Assembly: GCF_901000735.1 (NCBI RefSeq)
Contig: NC_081545.1
Coordinates: forward strand, 5,571,540-5,635,539
Length of the DNA stretch: 64,000 nt
Direction: 5' to 3'
From: Corylus avellana
Lineage: Eukaryota > Streptophyta > Magnoliopsida > Fagales > Betulaceae
The notes beneath the pieces are model-generated. The model did no database searches and was not told the origin of the DNA. It saw only the letters and a list, made by a program, of their open reading frames with translations. Shown one piece after another: positions 1 through 10,567 of the stretch; within the stretch, counting starts at the first letter, position 1, and the number at the start of each line of letters is the position of its first letter. The translations under genes and the position numbers were made by a program.

Positions 1-430
1 TTTATTTTTTAAAATATTTCTTTCATTTCCCTTTGAAAATTAAATTCTACAAATGGTAGCATCACGCATTAGGTAAAAGACTTATAATAGATGACAGAAG
101 TCAATCCCATCCCAAAATTTCACAAAAATTTAATACAAATTTGCATTACTGTGTTAGGATTTTCTTGATGTCAAATGTAGATTCTCTTGAATAAACGGAT
201 AAAATTTACATTTTTATTATTTTCATTGGAAATTTTTGGGTTATTGTTGAATTTATTACTTGTTTTTTTTGATCGAAAGCAGCAATTTGAAAAAGAGACA
301 ATTACTCTTGTAAGTGCTGGCTTGTAACTTTTATTTGTCTTTGCCCATGGTCCCATGTTCCATTTCCTCTTGGCTTGGAATTGTGTCCTTTTCACTTAAC
401 TCGCTCCTACCTTGATGGAAAAAGTCTCTT
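1..430 (+). repeat. NLR-type 3' flank repeat (copy upstream of COG3 fragment)
   Basis: This stretch repeats the sequence found just downstream of NLR2, NLR3 and both LRR pseudogenes. It includes the marker words 'ggtaaaagacttataatag' and 'caatcccatccc', followed by a segment on TTGCATTACTGTGTTAGGATT. Matching copies lie near 15400-15620, 19860-20000, 44030-44250, 47640-47790 and 54310-54440. No NLR coding sequence is visible before it, so the parent gene is outside the window or lost. No gene is supported here. Confidence 0.75.
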
Positions 431-618
431 TTCACAATTGAGAACAAGAAGGGAGCTTTAAAATGAAGCATGATGAGATAATATGTATTGGAAATCCATT
501 TATATTTTTATGCCTTCCTCTGTTATTTGATGAACAAGGGAAAGGGGAACGACTTTGTGATTTTGAATGGAGTATGTGATAGTTACATAATTTTGATAAA
601 AACTGACATAAATTGCAG

Positions 619-708
619 GTCTGTCAGCTTGAGCAGCAACTGTTTGATCATGTTTTCCCATCTTCTTCAGAGGATGTTTCAAGTTTGGCTCCATTGATTA
701 GTCCTCTG
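619..708 (+). pseudogene. COG3: COG3-like exon fragment, copy A
   Basis: One open exon follows an acceptor 'aaattgcag' and reads [19 protein letters not shown] then [11 protein letters not shown]. This resembles an internal part of plant COG3, a subunit of the conserved oligomeric Golgi complex that tethers retrograde vesicles at the Golgi. After 'SPL' the reading departs from what I recall of the family, so the exon is truncated or mutated. No other COG3 exon is visible nearby. The piece lies 200 bp upstream of the ACR12-like copy A, and the same order recurs at 45422. The identity rests on one short exon and is moderately secure; function as a COG3 gene is excluded by the missing remainder. 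Confidence 0.6.
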
Positions 709-907
709 TTTATTGATCAAATGTTCTCCTCTTTTTCCATGTGGTGCCATGGTTGAGGCTTATTCAATAGAAAGTATAATTTGTAATACATTGGGGATCA
801 ATCAGAGTTTTCATGGCTATGATCTAGATAGCTCAACCAACTTCAATTTCATGTGCTTTTTTGTAACTTTACAAAGTGGAACTGAAGTTGGTTATTTTGT
901 TCTGCAG

Positions 908-1261
908 CTTGATGTTGATATTGCAACTCATATACAATCAAGGAAGATGGACCTAAGAGGAGGTTTGCTACTTGTGATTAAGTTGTCTTTTAGCATTATA
1001 ATTTGTTCTTCATTTTTATGTTTCTATTGTGGTTCTACCTTTGCACGACCCAACCTGTTGGGAGGCCATATTCTGAATCAAGTTTGATACTTGTTTGCAA
1101 ATAATGGGTACGTTCATCTATCATCTTATTATGCATTTTTCTCTCCAATTTACAGCTTACTTTATATAGAGACAGCTGATAGGCCTGGATTACTGGTAGA
1201 AATCATCAAAATTATTGCTGATCTCAACATTGATGTAGAATCAGCAGAGAGTGACGCAGAA
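908..1261 (+). pseudogene. ACR12: ACT-domain (ACR12-like) two-exon fragment, copy A
   Basis: Two exons with good borders are visible: 908-962 (acceptor TTCTGCAG, donor GAG|GTTT) and 1156-1261 (acceptor TTTACAG, donor GAA|GTATGC). The second reads [20 protein letters not shown] then [15 protein letters not shown]. This matches the last ACT domain of plant ACR11/ACR12 proteins, plastid ACT-repeat proteins thought to act in amino-acid or redox sensing. The first exon (LDVDIATHIQ) has lost one base relative to copies C and D (CAATCAAGG against CAAGTCAAGG), which shifts the frame. Upstream ACT repeats and the C-terminal exon are absent. A long CT microsatellite begins right after the second donor. 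It is a duplicated, broken gene piece that kept its intron, so it did not arise by retroposition. Confidence 0.8.
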
Positions 1262-1266
1262 GTATG

Positions 1267-1294
<28 letters not shown>
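1267..1294 (+). repeat. (CT)14 microsatellite
   Basis: A pure CT run sits just inside the intron after the ACT exon of copy A. Copy B has a CT tract at the same place, copy C a short one and copy D almost none, so the tract expanded in one lineage of the duplication. Confidence 0.95.
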
Positions 1295-1298
<4 letters not shown>

Positions 1299-1499
1299 TT
1301 AAAAATATTCTGTTTTAGAAACTCAATAAAATTTTTGCATAACTCTGAGTATTCTCATAATCAAATGCATATTTAGAGAGATTCTTTTTATTATTATTGT
1401 TATTGGAGTCATTGTTGATGGATTGATCTTACCTTTTTACTGTTTTCATTGGAAAATTTTGAGTTATTGTTGAGTTGATTATTTGGTTTTTTTGATGGT

Positions 1500-2590
1500 C
1501 AGCAGAGACGTGCATAAAAAATCATCAATTCATGAAGTGGATGTGAGAATCATTGGGGGATTTCTACAACAATGGAAACTATACAGAGCACTTTCATGGT
1601 GAGGAAGATCGGGTGAGTAGATGGTGCAAGGCATGACAATGAGCTGAGCCTGTGAAAGGGGACATTCAATTAACCATATTAATTTGAATTTTTAAATACT
1701 ATTCTGCCTACAATTTGTTGTGCAACTTTTATCAGCATTTAGAACTTAACAGACATGATCAAAAATCCTAGCTGTCCTTAAAAAAGCCACATAACAAGTA
1801 TTTTGCATTTGCAGGTTTCTTCCACTTGCTTGAAAGCATTTTAACCCCAAAAGATAGTGAGAATGCTTGCTTGTCTTCAAGTGAAATTGGTTGTTGTGCT
1901 CCAAGGGTAATGATTGGAAATGAAGATCATGTTAGCCAACCACTCTGTTTATGTCTCTTGTTAGTGCAATGCTTCAGTTAGTGCTGCCTTTGCATATATT
2001 CTTTGCCATTTATATTCTTGGTTCTGTTATATCTAAATAGGCTTTTAAAAAATTCTGTTTTGAAGATTCATGTTGTTAATTTTTTTTTTTTATGTGATAC
2101 AAATTTAAAATATTAGGCATTGATGCCTATGACAGCCTGGATCATATTGATCTCAATTTCAAGGCTGGATGGAATGATATACTTACGATGAACCAGAAAA
2201 CAAGCTTGAATCTGAAATAAGAAGATTTTTTGGGGATTCAACTCTTCACCCTAGAGAACTGGTGAAAGTCCAAATTATGAAGATTTACTTGAATGTTCTC
2301 CGTTATTTCATGGTTCGGAGAAACGAGTGTTTGTGAGAAAGCAGCATGAAAGAAATTGCAAACTCTCTGCAGTTTGCTGTGGCAAGTTATTTACATGCAG
2401 ATTCTGCCATGATGTCAGTGACATTTAATGGATACGTAAGTGGACTTGTGTTTGCTTGATTGTGAGTGGACTTCTGTAGATAATGTTTTTAATATCAATA
2501 TTCATTTGCAGGAAAGCTACGGCTAAAATATTGTGTATGCAGTGCTTGAAAATTCAGCCTGTTGGGCCAGGTTGCAGTATTTGCAAATTG
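1500..2590 (+). pseudogene. BTSL: BRUTUS-like (BTSL) E3 ligase pseudogene, piece 1
   Basis: Scattered exons of a BRUTUS-like protein are visible. BRUTUS and BTSL proteins are hemerythrin-containing RING E3 ligases that bind iron and limit iron-deficiency signalling. The pieces in order are: a hemerythrin-type segment around 1565-1620 (ETIQS-FM region, compare ETIQRHFH in the family); a segment around 1815-1915 (LLESILTPKDSENACLSSSE); a segment around 2160-2260 reading ESE-IRRFFGDSTL; then HERNCKLSAVCCGKLFTCRF around 2340-2405 and RKATAKILCMQCLKIQPVGP around 2512-2570. The last two belong to the CHY zinc finger. Frame changes and stops interrupt every segment, and no RING or zinc ribbon follows. 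Five further copies with the same exon order occur in the window. Confidence 0.78.
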
Positions 2591-2599
2591 TGTATGCAG

Positions 2600-3036
2600 T
2601 ACTATCGATAGAGTAATATTGTGTATGCAGTACACAAAATAAATGGATGGGGTTTTTTTGTCACTGTGTTAAATTTTGAAGGGATCAAGTGTCACTTTTT
2701 AAACATTAAACGTCAAAGTACAAATGGATGGATAGTTCGGGGGTCAAGTGTATTTTCCCATATATTATATTTGTAGTTAATGGATTCAGATAAGTAGTTG
2801 CAAAAATATAATTTATTTAGTGTTATGGAATAACGAGGTTCTTCAGTTAGTTTTTCACAGTAACCACAACAAATTCAACTCGAGTAAAGCTGAGTAATTA
2901 TTTCTCATGAATCTCTTATATGGTAGTCTTGAAATTAATCTCGAAGGAGCCTTCCGGAGGGGGAGCTCATTTTTCAGCTGACGGAATGATCTTGAGTTTC
3001 CAGGCTGGGTTGGTGGCCTTTCTGATGAAAGAGGAT
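2600..3036. other. Non-coding spacer
   Basis: A+T-rich sequence between the BTSL piece and the TRIM. It contains words such as 'gggatcaagtgtcac' of the kind common in plant TIR transposons, but I see no clear ends and no gene. Confidence 0.5.
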
Positions 3037-3910
3037 CGTTAAGGATATAAATCTTTTATTTAAATTTATTCAAATGACATGTAAGGTCAATAGGTAAAGA
3101 ATTGTACTCAATTCAAATATTAAGGAAAGATGTAGCCTATAAGACTTTACCGTGTGGACATAGGTCATAGGTCAACTTCCTTAATCTCTATCTCTTTCAT
3201 CTCTTTTCTCAATCTCTTGGTATCAGAGTTTTTTGGCTAATGCCAAGATTGATTCAATGGTTATGTGGAATTTTTTGTTTTTTCTGCCATGGTAGAAGCA
3301 CTAATTAGTGTTGCGTCCCTTACTTCGCATCTATTTATTGAGATCACCGTGAGTTTCAGCCTCACTTTACTTCACTTGAAAAAGTAAAGAAAAGAAAGAC
3401 TGAAACATTAAAGCATATTCCTCATCAAATTCTGGCCATCATAGCTGATGTTAGCCAGAATCACTTATGTCCAAATTCCAGACAAAGTTGCCATAGTTTC
3501 AATTTCGACCAAAGTATCTGATGCCGGGTAAAAAGACGCTGAAGTCTGAATTTCGGTCAAGCAGCCATTACAATTCAACTCATAGTAGCCATTCTTTAGC
3601 CACTCGATATTCAAGATGAATAATCGCTAACAAACTGTTCATGTTGCGGGGCATGTTAAGGATATAAATCATTTGTGATAAATGTTAATTTGTACTCTCT
3701 AAATCAAGGAATTTAGATAATATTTGTTAACCCTAATTTAAGGAAAATGTTTGTATTTAAAATTATTCAAATTACATTGTACTCAAATCAAATATTAAGG
3801 AAAAAGGTAGCCTATAAAGCTTTAACTGTTGTGGATATAGTACATAGGCCAAACCAACTTAACCTCTATAACCTCTATATCTGTCTCTTTCCTCTCTTTC
3901 CTCAATCTCT
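3037..3910 (+). mobile_element. TRIM-like non-autonomous LTR retroelement
   Basis: Two diverged direct repeats both start near GTTAAGGATATAAATC and end near CTCAATCTCT: 3037-3217 and 3654-3910. A primer-binding site TGGTATCAGAG (3218-3228, complementary to tRNA-Met) follows the left repeat, and a G-rich tract (GCGGGGCA) precedes the right repeat, which starts TGTTAAGG. The interior is about 430 bp and encodes nothing recognisable. The small size, PBS and polypurine-like tract fit a terminal-repeat retrotransposon in miniature. The right LTR ends about 370 bp upstream of the NLR1 start codon and could contribute promoter sequence. I could not find a convincing target-site duplication. Confidence 0.6.
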
Positions 3911-3989
3911 TTATATTAGTATTAGTAGGGATATTGCCTTCATGAGCAGCTCTGTTTCTATGGAACCAAAGATGCTCACAAGCCACAGC

Positions 3990-4184
3990 TCATATTTTAG
4001 AACCTTCAATACTTCGAGCACACGCCCAAAAAGAAAAAGTAAAAAGGAAGGTTAAACTATCAAGTATGGCATCACCGATCACTCCATCAACTGCATCTGA
4101 TCCCATGCTTAATTGATACTTTAACCTTCCTTTTACATTTTCCATTCGGGGCTTAACCTATCTATTGAAGGTTCTAAAGTATGA
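3990..4184. repeat. Imperfect inverted repeat (hairpin/MITE-like) upstream of NLR1
   Basis: The left arm runs from TCATATTTTAGAACCTTCAA through AAAAGGAAGGTTAAACTATC. The right arm is its imperfect complement, running from GATACTTTAACCTTCC to GGTTCTAAAGTATGA. The arms are about 75 bp and the loop is about 45 bp. No target-site duplication is evident. The structure ends 93 bp before the NLR1 ATG, so it lies in the promoter or 5'UTR. It is either an old MITE or a transcribed hairpin. Confidence 0.65.
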
Positions 4185-4277
4185 GATAAATGCAAATGAC
4201 CACACCTACGCTATCAAATATACACCAAACACATCTTCGACAGCGGCTTTGAGCAGTGCCTAACTCACCGACAAAAA

Positions 4278-4807
4278 ATGGCCGAGGCAATTCTCTTTGA
4301 CACTGCTGCGAGTATCGGTAAGAGTTTGGGCCCTCTGGCTCTCCAAGAGATTGGGCTGCTATGGGGTTTCAAAGATGAGCTTCAGAAGCTCGAAAATACG
4401 GTTTCCACTATCCAAGCTGTGCTTTTGGATGCAGAGGAGCAGCAGTCCCAGAACCATGCGGTCAAAGATTGGCTTGAGAAGCTCAAGGATGCCATGTACG
4501 AAGCCGACGACTTGCTGGATGACTACTCCACTCAACTTTTACGCCAACAAGTGATGACACGGGATAAGAAGATGGCAAAACAGGTAAATTCTTCATTAAT
4601 GTTCTCATATGATGTTGTCTGTCACTAAAGCATTTCATATATATATTCTCCTCCCCAAATGTTTACGAAATTCAATGTTGTTATTATAACCTATCATTAC
4701 ATAGTTTATAATACCTCGAAAAGGAAACCACATATCGAAAGAATAAATCCATATCAACAATTAATTTCTTCATTATAATGTTAAACCCAACTATTGAAGG
4801 ACATCAT

Positions 4808-4849
<42 letters not shown>

Positions 4850-7800
4850 GCAAAATCTCCAACCATAGGGGAATTCTAAAACTAGCACAATGATTATATT
4901 CCAATTGGTGGTTATAATGTAACAACAACAAAAATAACATGACCTTCATATTTTCCTTAATTACACACAGCCCAAAAACTGTTTCAACTTTTTGGGATGG
5001 ACCATACTAAATATTTTGGGGTACTACAGGTATGCATATTTTTTTCCGAATCAAACCAGCTTGCATATGGCTTTAAAATGGGTCACAGGATAAAGCAAGT
5101 TCGAAAGAGACTGGATGAAGTCGCAGCTGATAGGATCAAATTTGGCTTCACTGAGCGCCTCATAGGGACACAATTTTTGTGTAGGAAAAGAGAAGATACA
5201 CACTCTTTTGTACGTGAGGAAGAAGTCATTGGAAGAGAGGGTGAAAAGAAGGCTATTAAAGAGCAGTTATTCCATTCCAATGTGAAAGATAATGTTTCCA
5301 TCATTCCCATAGTTGGAATTGGTGGACAAGGAAAGACCACGCTTGCTCAGTATGTGTACAATGACGAGGAGGTCCAAAGGCATTTTGACTTAAGAATGTG
5401 GGTGTGTGTCTCTGATCCTTTTGACGTGAAAACTATTGTTCAAAAGATCATAGAATGTGCAACTAAAAGGAGACCCGAAAGCCTTGAGATGGATTTGTTG
5501 CAAAGTCAGCTTCGAGCAGAACTTGATCGGATGAGATATTTACTTGTTCTAGACGATGTATGGAATGAGAATCCAAATAGATGGTTCAATTTGAAAAATC
5601 TGTTGGTGGGTGGCTTGAGGGGAAGCAAAGTTTTGATTACTACACGTAGCCAAACAGTTGCAGAGATTACAGGCACGGTGTCACCATATCTTTTAGAAGG
5701 TCTATCTGCAAACAATTCTTGGAATTTATTTAAGAAAGTGGCATTTAAAGACGGGGAAGAGCTAAGGAATCCAAAACTAGTAGAAATCGGAAGGGAGATT
5801 GTACGAAGGTGTGCACAAGTTCCTCTTGCTTTAAGGAGCATAGGGAGTATGTTATACTTCAAAAATTCGGAGGAAGATTGGTTGTACTTTAAAAACAATG
5901 AACTTTACAAAATAACAAAACAAGACAGTGATATTTTCCCAATACTTAAGTTGAGTTATGATCACCTCCCGTCACAATTGAAGCAATGTTTTGCCTTTTG
6001 TTCTTTGTTTCCAAAAGATCATGAAATTGGTGTGAAGTTGTTGATTCAGCTATGGATAGCTCAAGGCTTTATTCATTCATTAGATAGAAACAGACGTCTT
6101 GAAGATATTGGTAACGAGTATTTTATGGATTTGCTTTGGAGGTCATTTTTCCAAGACATACAAAGAAATGCATATGGTGATATAGAAAGATGCAAAATGC
6201 ATGACCTGATTCACGATCTTGCAGAGTTAGTAGCAGGGGATGAGTGCATCATTTCAAATCCAAATGCAGAAAAAGTAGTTGAAAGAACTCACCATGTGGC
6301 ATTTAATTCTCTAGATTCATTACGGGATATTCCACCTCTTTTGCTCAAGGCTGACAAAATGAGAACACTTCTTCTGCAAATTCCTACACTTCAACCATTT
6401 GATGAATATTATTATAGAAACATTGCAGTATTTGAGTTGAGTAAGCCAATCTTTGATACACTTATTTCAAGTTTTAAATGCTTGCGTGCTTTGAATTTAA
6501 GTTCTTTAAGCATTCAAAAAGTGCCGAATTCCATTGGCAAGTTAAAGCATTTAAGATATCTTGATCTTTCTAGGAACGATGATATCAAACTACTCCCCAC
6601 TTCTATAACTAAATTGCAGAATTTGCAAACACTAAAACTTGACAATTGTAGTGGGCTTAAAGAATTGCCAAAAGACACTAGAAACTTGATTAGCCTTAGA
6701 CATCTTGCGATTCATGGGTGTGACAGCATGACTCATATGCCAAATGAACTAGGAAAGTTGACTGCTCTCCAGACACTAACGCTTTACAGTTTAGGGAAGA
6801 AGAAAAGGTACTTTCCAAAGCAAAAGCGTGGGCTAGGCAACCTGGATAGTTTAGATGAATTGAGAGGAGAATTACATATCAAAGGTTTAGAGCACTTAAG
6901 ATCTTCTCCATTAGAAGCCAAGGCTGCAAACTTGGCAAGGAAGCAATACCTTCGATGTCTGGAATTAGAGTGGGACCTAGAAGCTGGTAATGATAGTGAT
7001 AAGGCAATTGCAAATGATGAACAATTGTTGCAAAACCTTCAGCCACACCAAAATTTGACACAATTATATATAGCTGGGTATGCAGGTGCTAGGTTATCTA
7101 GCTGGGTATCCTCACTCTCAAATTTGGTTTCTATTGTCTTATGGGATTGTAAATGGTGCCAACATATCCCACCATTGGATCGATTCCCTTTTCTCAAGCA
7201 TCTCTATCTTCACAACTTAAGTTCATTGGAGTACATGAGCAATGATGCTAGTGACATGTCCTCTTCTCCCCTTGAAATTCTCACTCTTTCGAACTTGCCT
7301 AAGTTGAGGGGATGGTGGAGGATGAGGGAAAAAGTATCAGTAACAGCAGAGCCTGAGCCACATCATCATCTTCCATTATTCCCATCATTTCCTTGCCTTT
7401 CTTCTTTATGTATTAGTGATTGCCCTATGATGTCTCTAATACCAGTCATATCACCCTCTGCTTCCTCTCCATTTTCCGATCTTTCCAAATTGAAGTCTCT
7501 TTTTCTTATGGGATTAGAGGAACTTGAATATCTTCCAGAAGAGTGGCTGCAAAACCTCACTTCTCTTGTGACTCTGAAGATTTTGTGGTGTCGTAAATTG
7601 CGAATATCCATATCTCCACTCTTTCAATATCTCATCACACTTGAAGATTTGTGTATTGCTGGCTGCGAGGAACTTTTCAACAATGTGAATGAAGATGGCA
7701 CACATTGCCTTGGACCTACAAGACTTGGTCATCTATCTATAGTACAAGTTCCAAACTTGGTTTCTCTCCCAAGAGAGCTTAGAGATGTTACCACTCTGCA

Positions 7801-8116
7801 AGGGCTTCAAATTATGGACTGCCCTAGTTTGGTGTCTTTGCCAGAATGGATTGGCAACCTCACTTCACTTCAGGAGCTTGGAATCATCAATTGTCCCAAT
7901 TTAATATCATTGCCTGAAGGGGTGCGCCGCCTCACTTCTTTACGTCGTTTGAGGATTGCAAAATGTCCTCACTTGGAAGAAAGATGTCAACAAGGAATAG
8001 GAGAGGATTGGCCAAAGATTGCTCATGTCCCAAACTTTCGAAATGGCGACGATATTGGTAATCGTATGGAATGGATGCAAAGCCAAACTCACCAAATTGC
8101 TCAGGTTTTTAAGTGA
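4278..8116 (+). CDS. NLR1: CC-NB-ARC-LRR immune receptor (RGA type)
   Basis: The gene has two coding exons, 4278-4583 and 5030-8116, with a 446-bp phase-0 intron (CAG|GTAAAT ... CTACAG|GTATG), giving 1130 residues. The start ATG opens the canonical MAEAILFDTA N-terminus. Residues 1-160 form the coiled-coil domain with the EDVID-region variant EADDLLDDYS. NB-ARC motifs are intact: P-loop GIGGQGKTT (about 198-206), kinase-2 LLVLDDVW (about 273-280), RNBS-B GSKVLITTR (about 300-308), GLPL-region VPLAL (about 366-370), RNBS-D CFAFCSLFP (about 422-430) and MHD (about 492-494). LRRs run from about residue 560 to 1100. The family acts inside the cell, binding ADP/ATP and switching on defence after effector sensing. 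The absence of stops and the complete motif set suggest a functional gene; its specificity cannot be read. A cryptic late intron may give an alternative C-terminus (see findings). Confidence 0.93.
4809..4849 (+). repeat. (CA)n(TA)n compound microsatellite in NLR1 intron 1
   Basis: A run of CA repeats passes directly into TA repeats inside the only large intron of NLR1. The other NLR copies and the ghost locus carry pure AT runs in the corresponding intron, so this site is mutable between paralogs. Confidence 0.9.
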
Positions 8117-8301
8117 CCAATTAGACAGTAATTTTCTTCTTCTTCTTGTTCATCTTCATTATACTGTGTCAAGCTTTTGATTTCATATGCAGATCAGAAG
8201 GTTTTATGTATAGACGCTTCTTCAGACCTTGCCAACAATCAAATTTGTGCTAAGCTCTAAGATTTTTGGTATTGTTTCCTATCTTTCAGTTCAATGGCAT
8301 T

Positions 8302-8355
<54 letters not shown>

Positions 8356-8460
8356 TAAATTTTTGTTGTGTTTCCATTTGAAATTTAAATTCTACAAATG
8401 ATAGCATCAAGTAATAGGTAAAAGACTTGTTGATAAAATGTTGTCCTCTTTTTCCATGTG
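8117..8460 (+). repeat. NLR1 3' flank with long AT microsatellite
   Basis: This is the 3' flank shared by all NLR copies: the TTTCATATGCAG acceptor-like site (ends 8192), the 'gacgcttcttcagacc' block and the 'ggtaaaagactt' marker. A pure AT microsatellite occupies about 8305-8347. After about 8430 the flank jumps to sequence that elsewhere lies beside the COG3 and ACR12-like pieces, which marks an internal deletion. Confidence 0.7.
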
Positions 8461-8461
8461 G

Positions 8462-8800
8462 TAGAAAACAACTAGTTACCAATAATGTTTAGTAGAAAAG
8501 CAGAACTGGATCAAGCTTGTTTGTCAAGTAAACCTTCTCCTTTCCGATGTGTTTTTTAAATTTTAAAAAATGAGCATATATTTCCCATTGCTGTTTTGTG
8601 ACTTGGTAATCTCGGCAGCTCATACGAGCATATATATGATTGTGCATTTTCAGTATAATGTAGTTTCCTTGTGCATATCTTTTTTCATATATGATATTCT
8701 CTTCAACTTCTTAAATGAATTCTTGACAGGTTCTTAGAAACTATTGTTAACAAATGTAGTTGCTCCTTTTTGTTTTATTCAGGTTAATGTAGGGGGGATC
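8462..8800 (+). repeat. ACR12-like downstream flank without its exons
   Basis: The sequence from 'aactagttaccaataatgtttagtag' onward repeats the region after ACR copies C (about 56130-56460) and D (about 61255-61590), including 'gatcaagcttgtttgtcaag' and 'ttcttgacaggt'. The ACT exons that should precede it are missing. The segment shows that this duplication unit once contained an ACR piece that was deleted. Confidence 0.7.
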
Positions 8801-8825
8801 TTGTCACTGATTCCTATCTTGTCAC

Positions 8826-9970
8826 TGAAGTGGATGTGAGAATCATTGGGGGATTTCTACAATATTCTCGGGTATGTCAGCCTCACTTGTACACAAAACA
8901 GTGGAAACTATACAGAGCACTTTCATGATGAGGAAGATCGGGTGAGTAAATGGTGCAAGCATGACAATGAGCTGAGCCCGTGAAAGGGGACATTCAATTA
9001 ACCATATTAATTTGAATTTTTAAATACTATTCTGCCTACAATTTGTTGAGCAACTTTTATTAGCATTTAGAACTTAAAAGACATGATCAAAAATCCTAGC
9101 GGTCCTTAAAAGCCACCTAACAAGTATTTTGCATTTTCAGGTTTCTTCCACTTGCTTGAAAGCATTTTAATCCCTAAAGACCGTGAGAATACTTCAAGTG
9201 AAATCGGTTGTTGTGCTCCAAGGTTACTGAATTGAAGATCATGTTAGCCAACCACTCTGTTTATTGCAGTTCTTTTGTTAATGCTGCCTTTGCATATATT
9301 CTTTGCAATTTATATTCATGGTTCTGTTATATCTAAGTAGGCTTTTATAAAATTCTGTGTGTTGAATATTCAGATTGTTAATTTTTAATTTTTTTTAATG
9401 TGAATGTGCTACAAATTTAAAATATTAGGCACTGAGGCCTATGAAAGCCTGGATCATAGTGATCTCCCTTTTAAGGTTTGATGGAATGATATACTTCCGA
9501 TGAAACAGGAAACAAGCTTGAATCTGAAATGAGAAGATTTTTCAGGATTTAACTCTTGATCCGAAAGAACCAGTGGAAATTCAAATTATGAAGATTTACT
9601 TGAATGTTCTCTGTTTTTTCATGGTTGGGAGAAACAAGTATTTGGGAGTAAGCATCGTGAAAGAAATTGAAAACTCTGCTGATTGCTGTGGCAAGTTATT
9701 TACATGCAGATTCTGCCATGACAAACCCAGTGAGATTTAATGGATATGTAAGTTTGCCCTTATATTGTTTACTTGATTGACAGTGGACTTCCATAGATAA
9801 TATTTTTAGTATCAATATTTATTTGCAGGAAAGCTACGGCTGAAATATTGCGTATGCAATGCTTGAAATTTCATCCTGTTGGACCAGTTTGCTCAATTTC
9901 TTCCTGTGGTGGACTATCGATAGCAGAGTGCTATTGCAGTATTTGCAATTTTTTGGATGATAAAAGGTAC
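8826..9970 (+). pseudogene. BTSL: BTSL E3 ligase pseudogene, piece 2
   Basis: It has the same exon series as piece 1. A hemerythrin-type segment around 8826-8940 is followed by LLESIL-like sequence around 9140-9230, the ESEMRRF segment around 9515-9560, and CGKLFTCRFCHD around 9685-9725. The best preserved CHY zinc-finger exon (about 9829-9967) reads LRMQCLKFHPVGPVCSISSC then GGLSIAECYCSICNFLDDKR, with the zinc-binding Cys spacing kept and a plausible donor at AAAAG|GTACAT. Upstream frames are shifted and stops are frequent, so no product is expected. The RING finger and C-terminal zinc ribbon are missing. An EBP1-like pseudogene follows about 600 bp downstream. Confidence 0.8.
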
Positions 9971-10567
9971 ATTCTTTTATTTATTTATTAACTTTTCCTC
10001 CCTAATCGTTTATTGATGACATCAATTTTTACGTTTTGAGAGTTTAATAGAATGCAAATTATCAGTTCTATAATTTGATAACGTAGGAGATTTGTTGGAG
10101 CCAACTCAAAGGTTTGAGTGCAAAATCATCTCTTTTTTTTTTTGTTCTTTTATAATAAGTTCTCTCCTTTCCCTGTTGCCTAGAACTGGCTAAGCTAATG
10201 ATTCTTGTTACTGACTTTTTTATTGTCTGTAAATTCATACATCTCTAAACTACATGCTTGTTAAACTTCGATGCTTTTATATGTACTTGCATGGATAGTT
10301 GCACTCTTATTTTTTGTAACAATGGTACAGAGTTAGGTACATACACATTTTGTATTCAATCGATGTATGATTGGTTAGAGTTTTAAGGTCCATAATAACT
10401 GATGGAAGCAAAGTGCTATATATGGCTGCCATTCTTCTTGTCTTTTCTTTCTAATTTCTATAATCTAAACTTAGTGATTATTTTTACTGTGGTTTTATTA
10501 GGAAAAGTGAATTCCTACCTTCTTCTCCTTTTATCGATTTTCTCCCTAAACCTTGTTTCTTTGGCAG
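9971..10567 (+). other. Non-coding stretch between BTSL and EBP1 pieces
   Basis: A+T-rich intron-like sequence. A segment around 10165-10215 ('gaactggctaagctaatg') recurs at 53280 after another BTSL piece. No exon is recognisable until the acceptor TTTGGCAG at 10567. Confidence 0.6.

Noticed and set aside
4997..5029. Start codon at 4997 giving a 1039-codon NLR1 without the coiled coil
   Set aside because: The eleven codons are intron sequence ending in CTACAG; splicing from 4583 to 5030 in phase 0 restores the canonical CC domain, and the same holds for NLR3 at 40684.
5800..5860. GLPL motif in NLR1 and NLR3 reads VPLAL/VPLAI followed by RSIGS
   Set aside because: Noted as a possible defect, but this variant is usual in RGA-type CC-NLRs; not evidence of loss of function.
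5083..5898. Minus-strand open frames inside NLR1 (and similar ones inside NLR3)
   Set aside because: Shadows of a conserved coding exon on the opposite strand.
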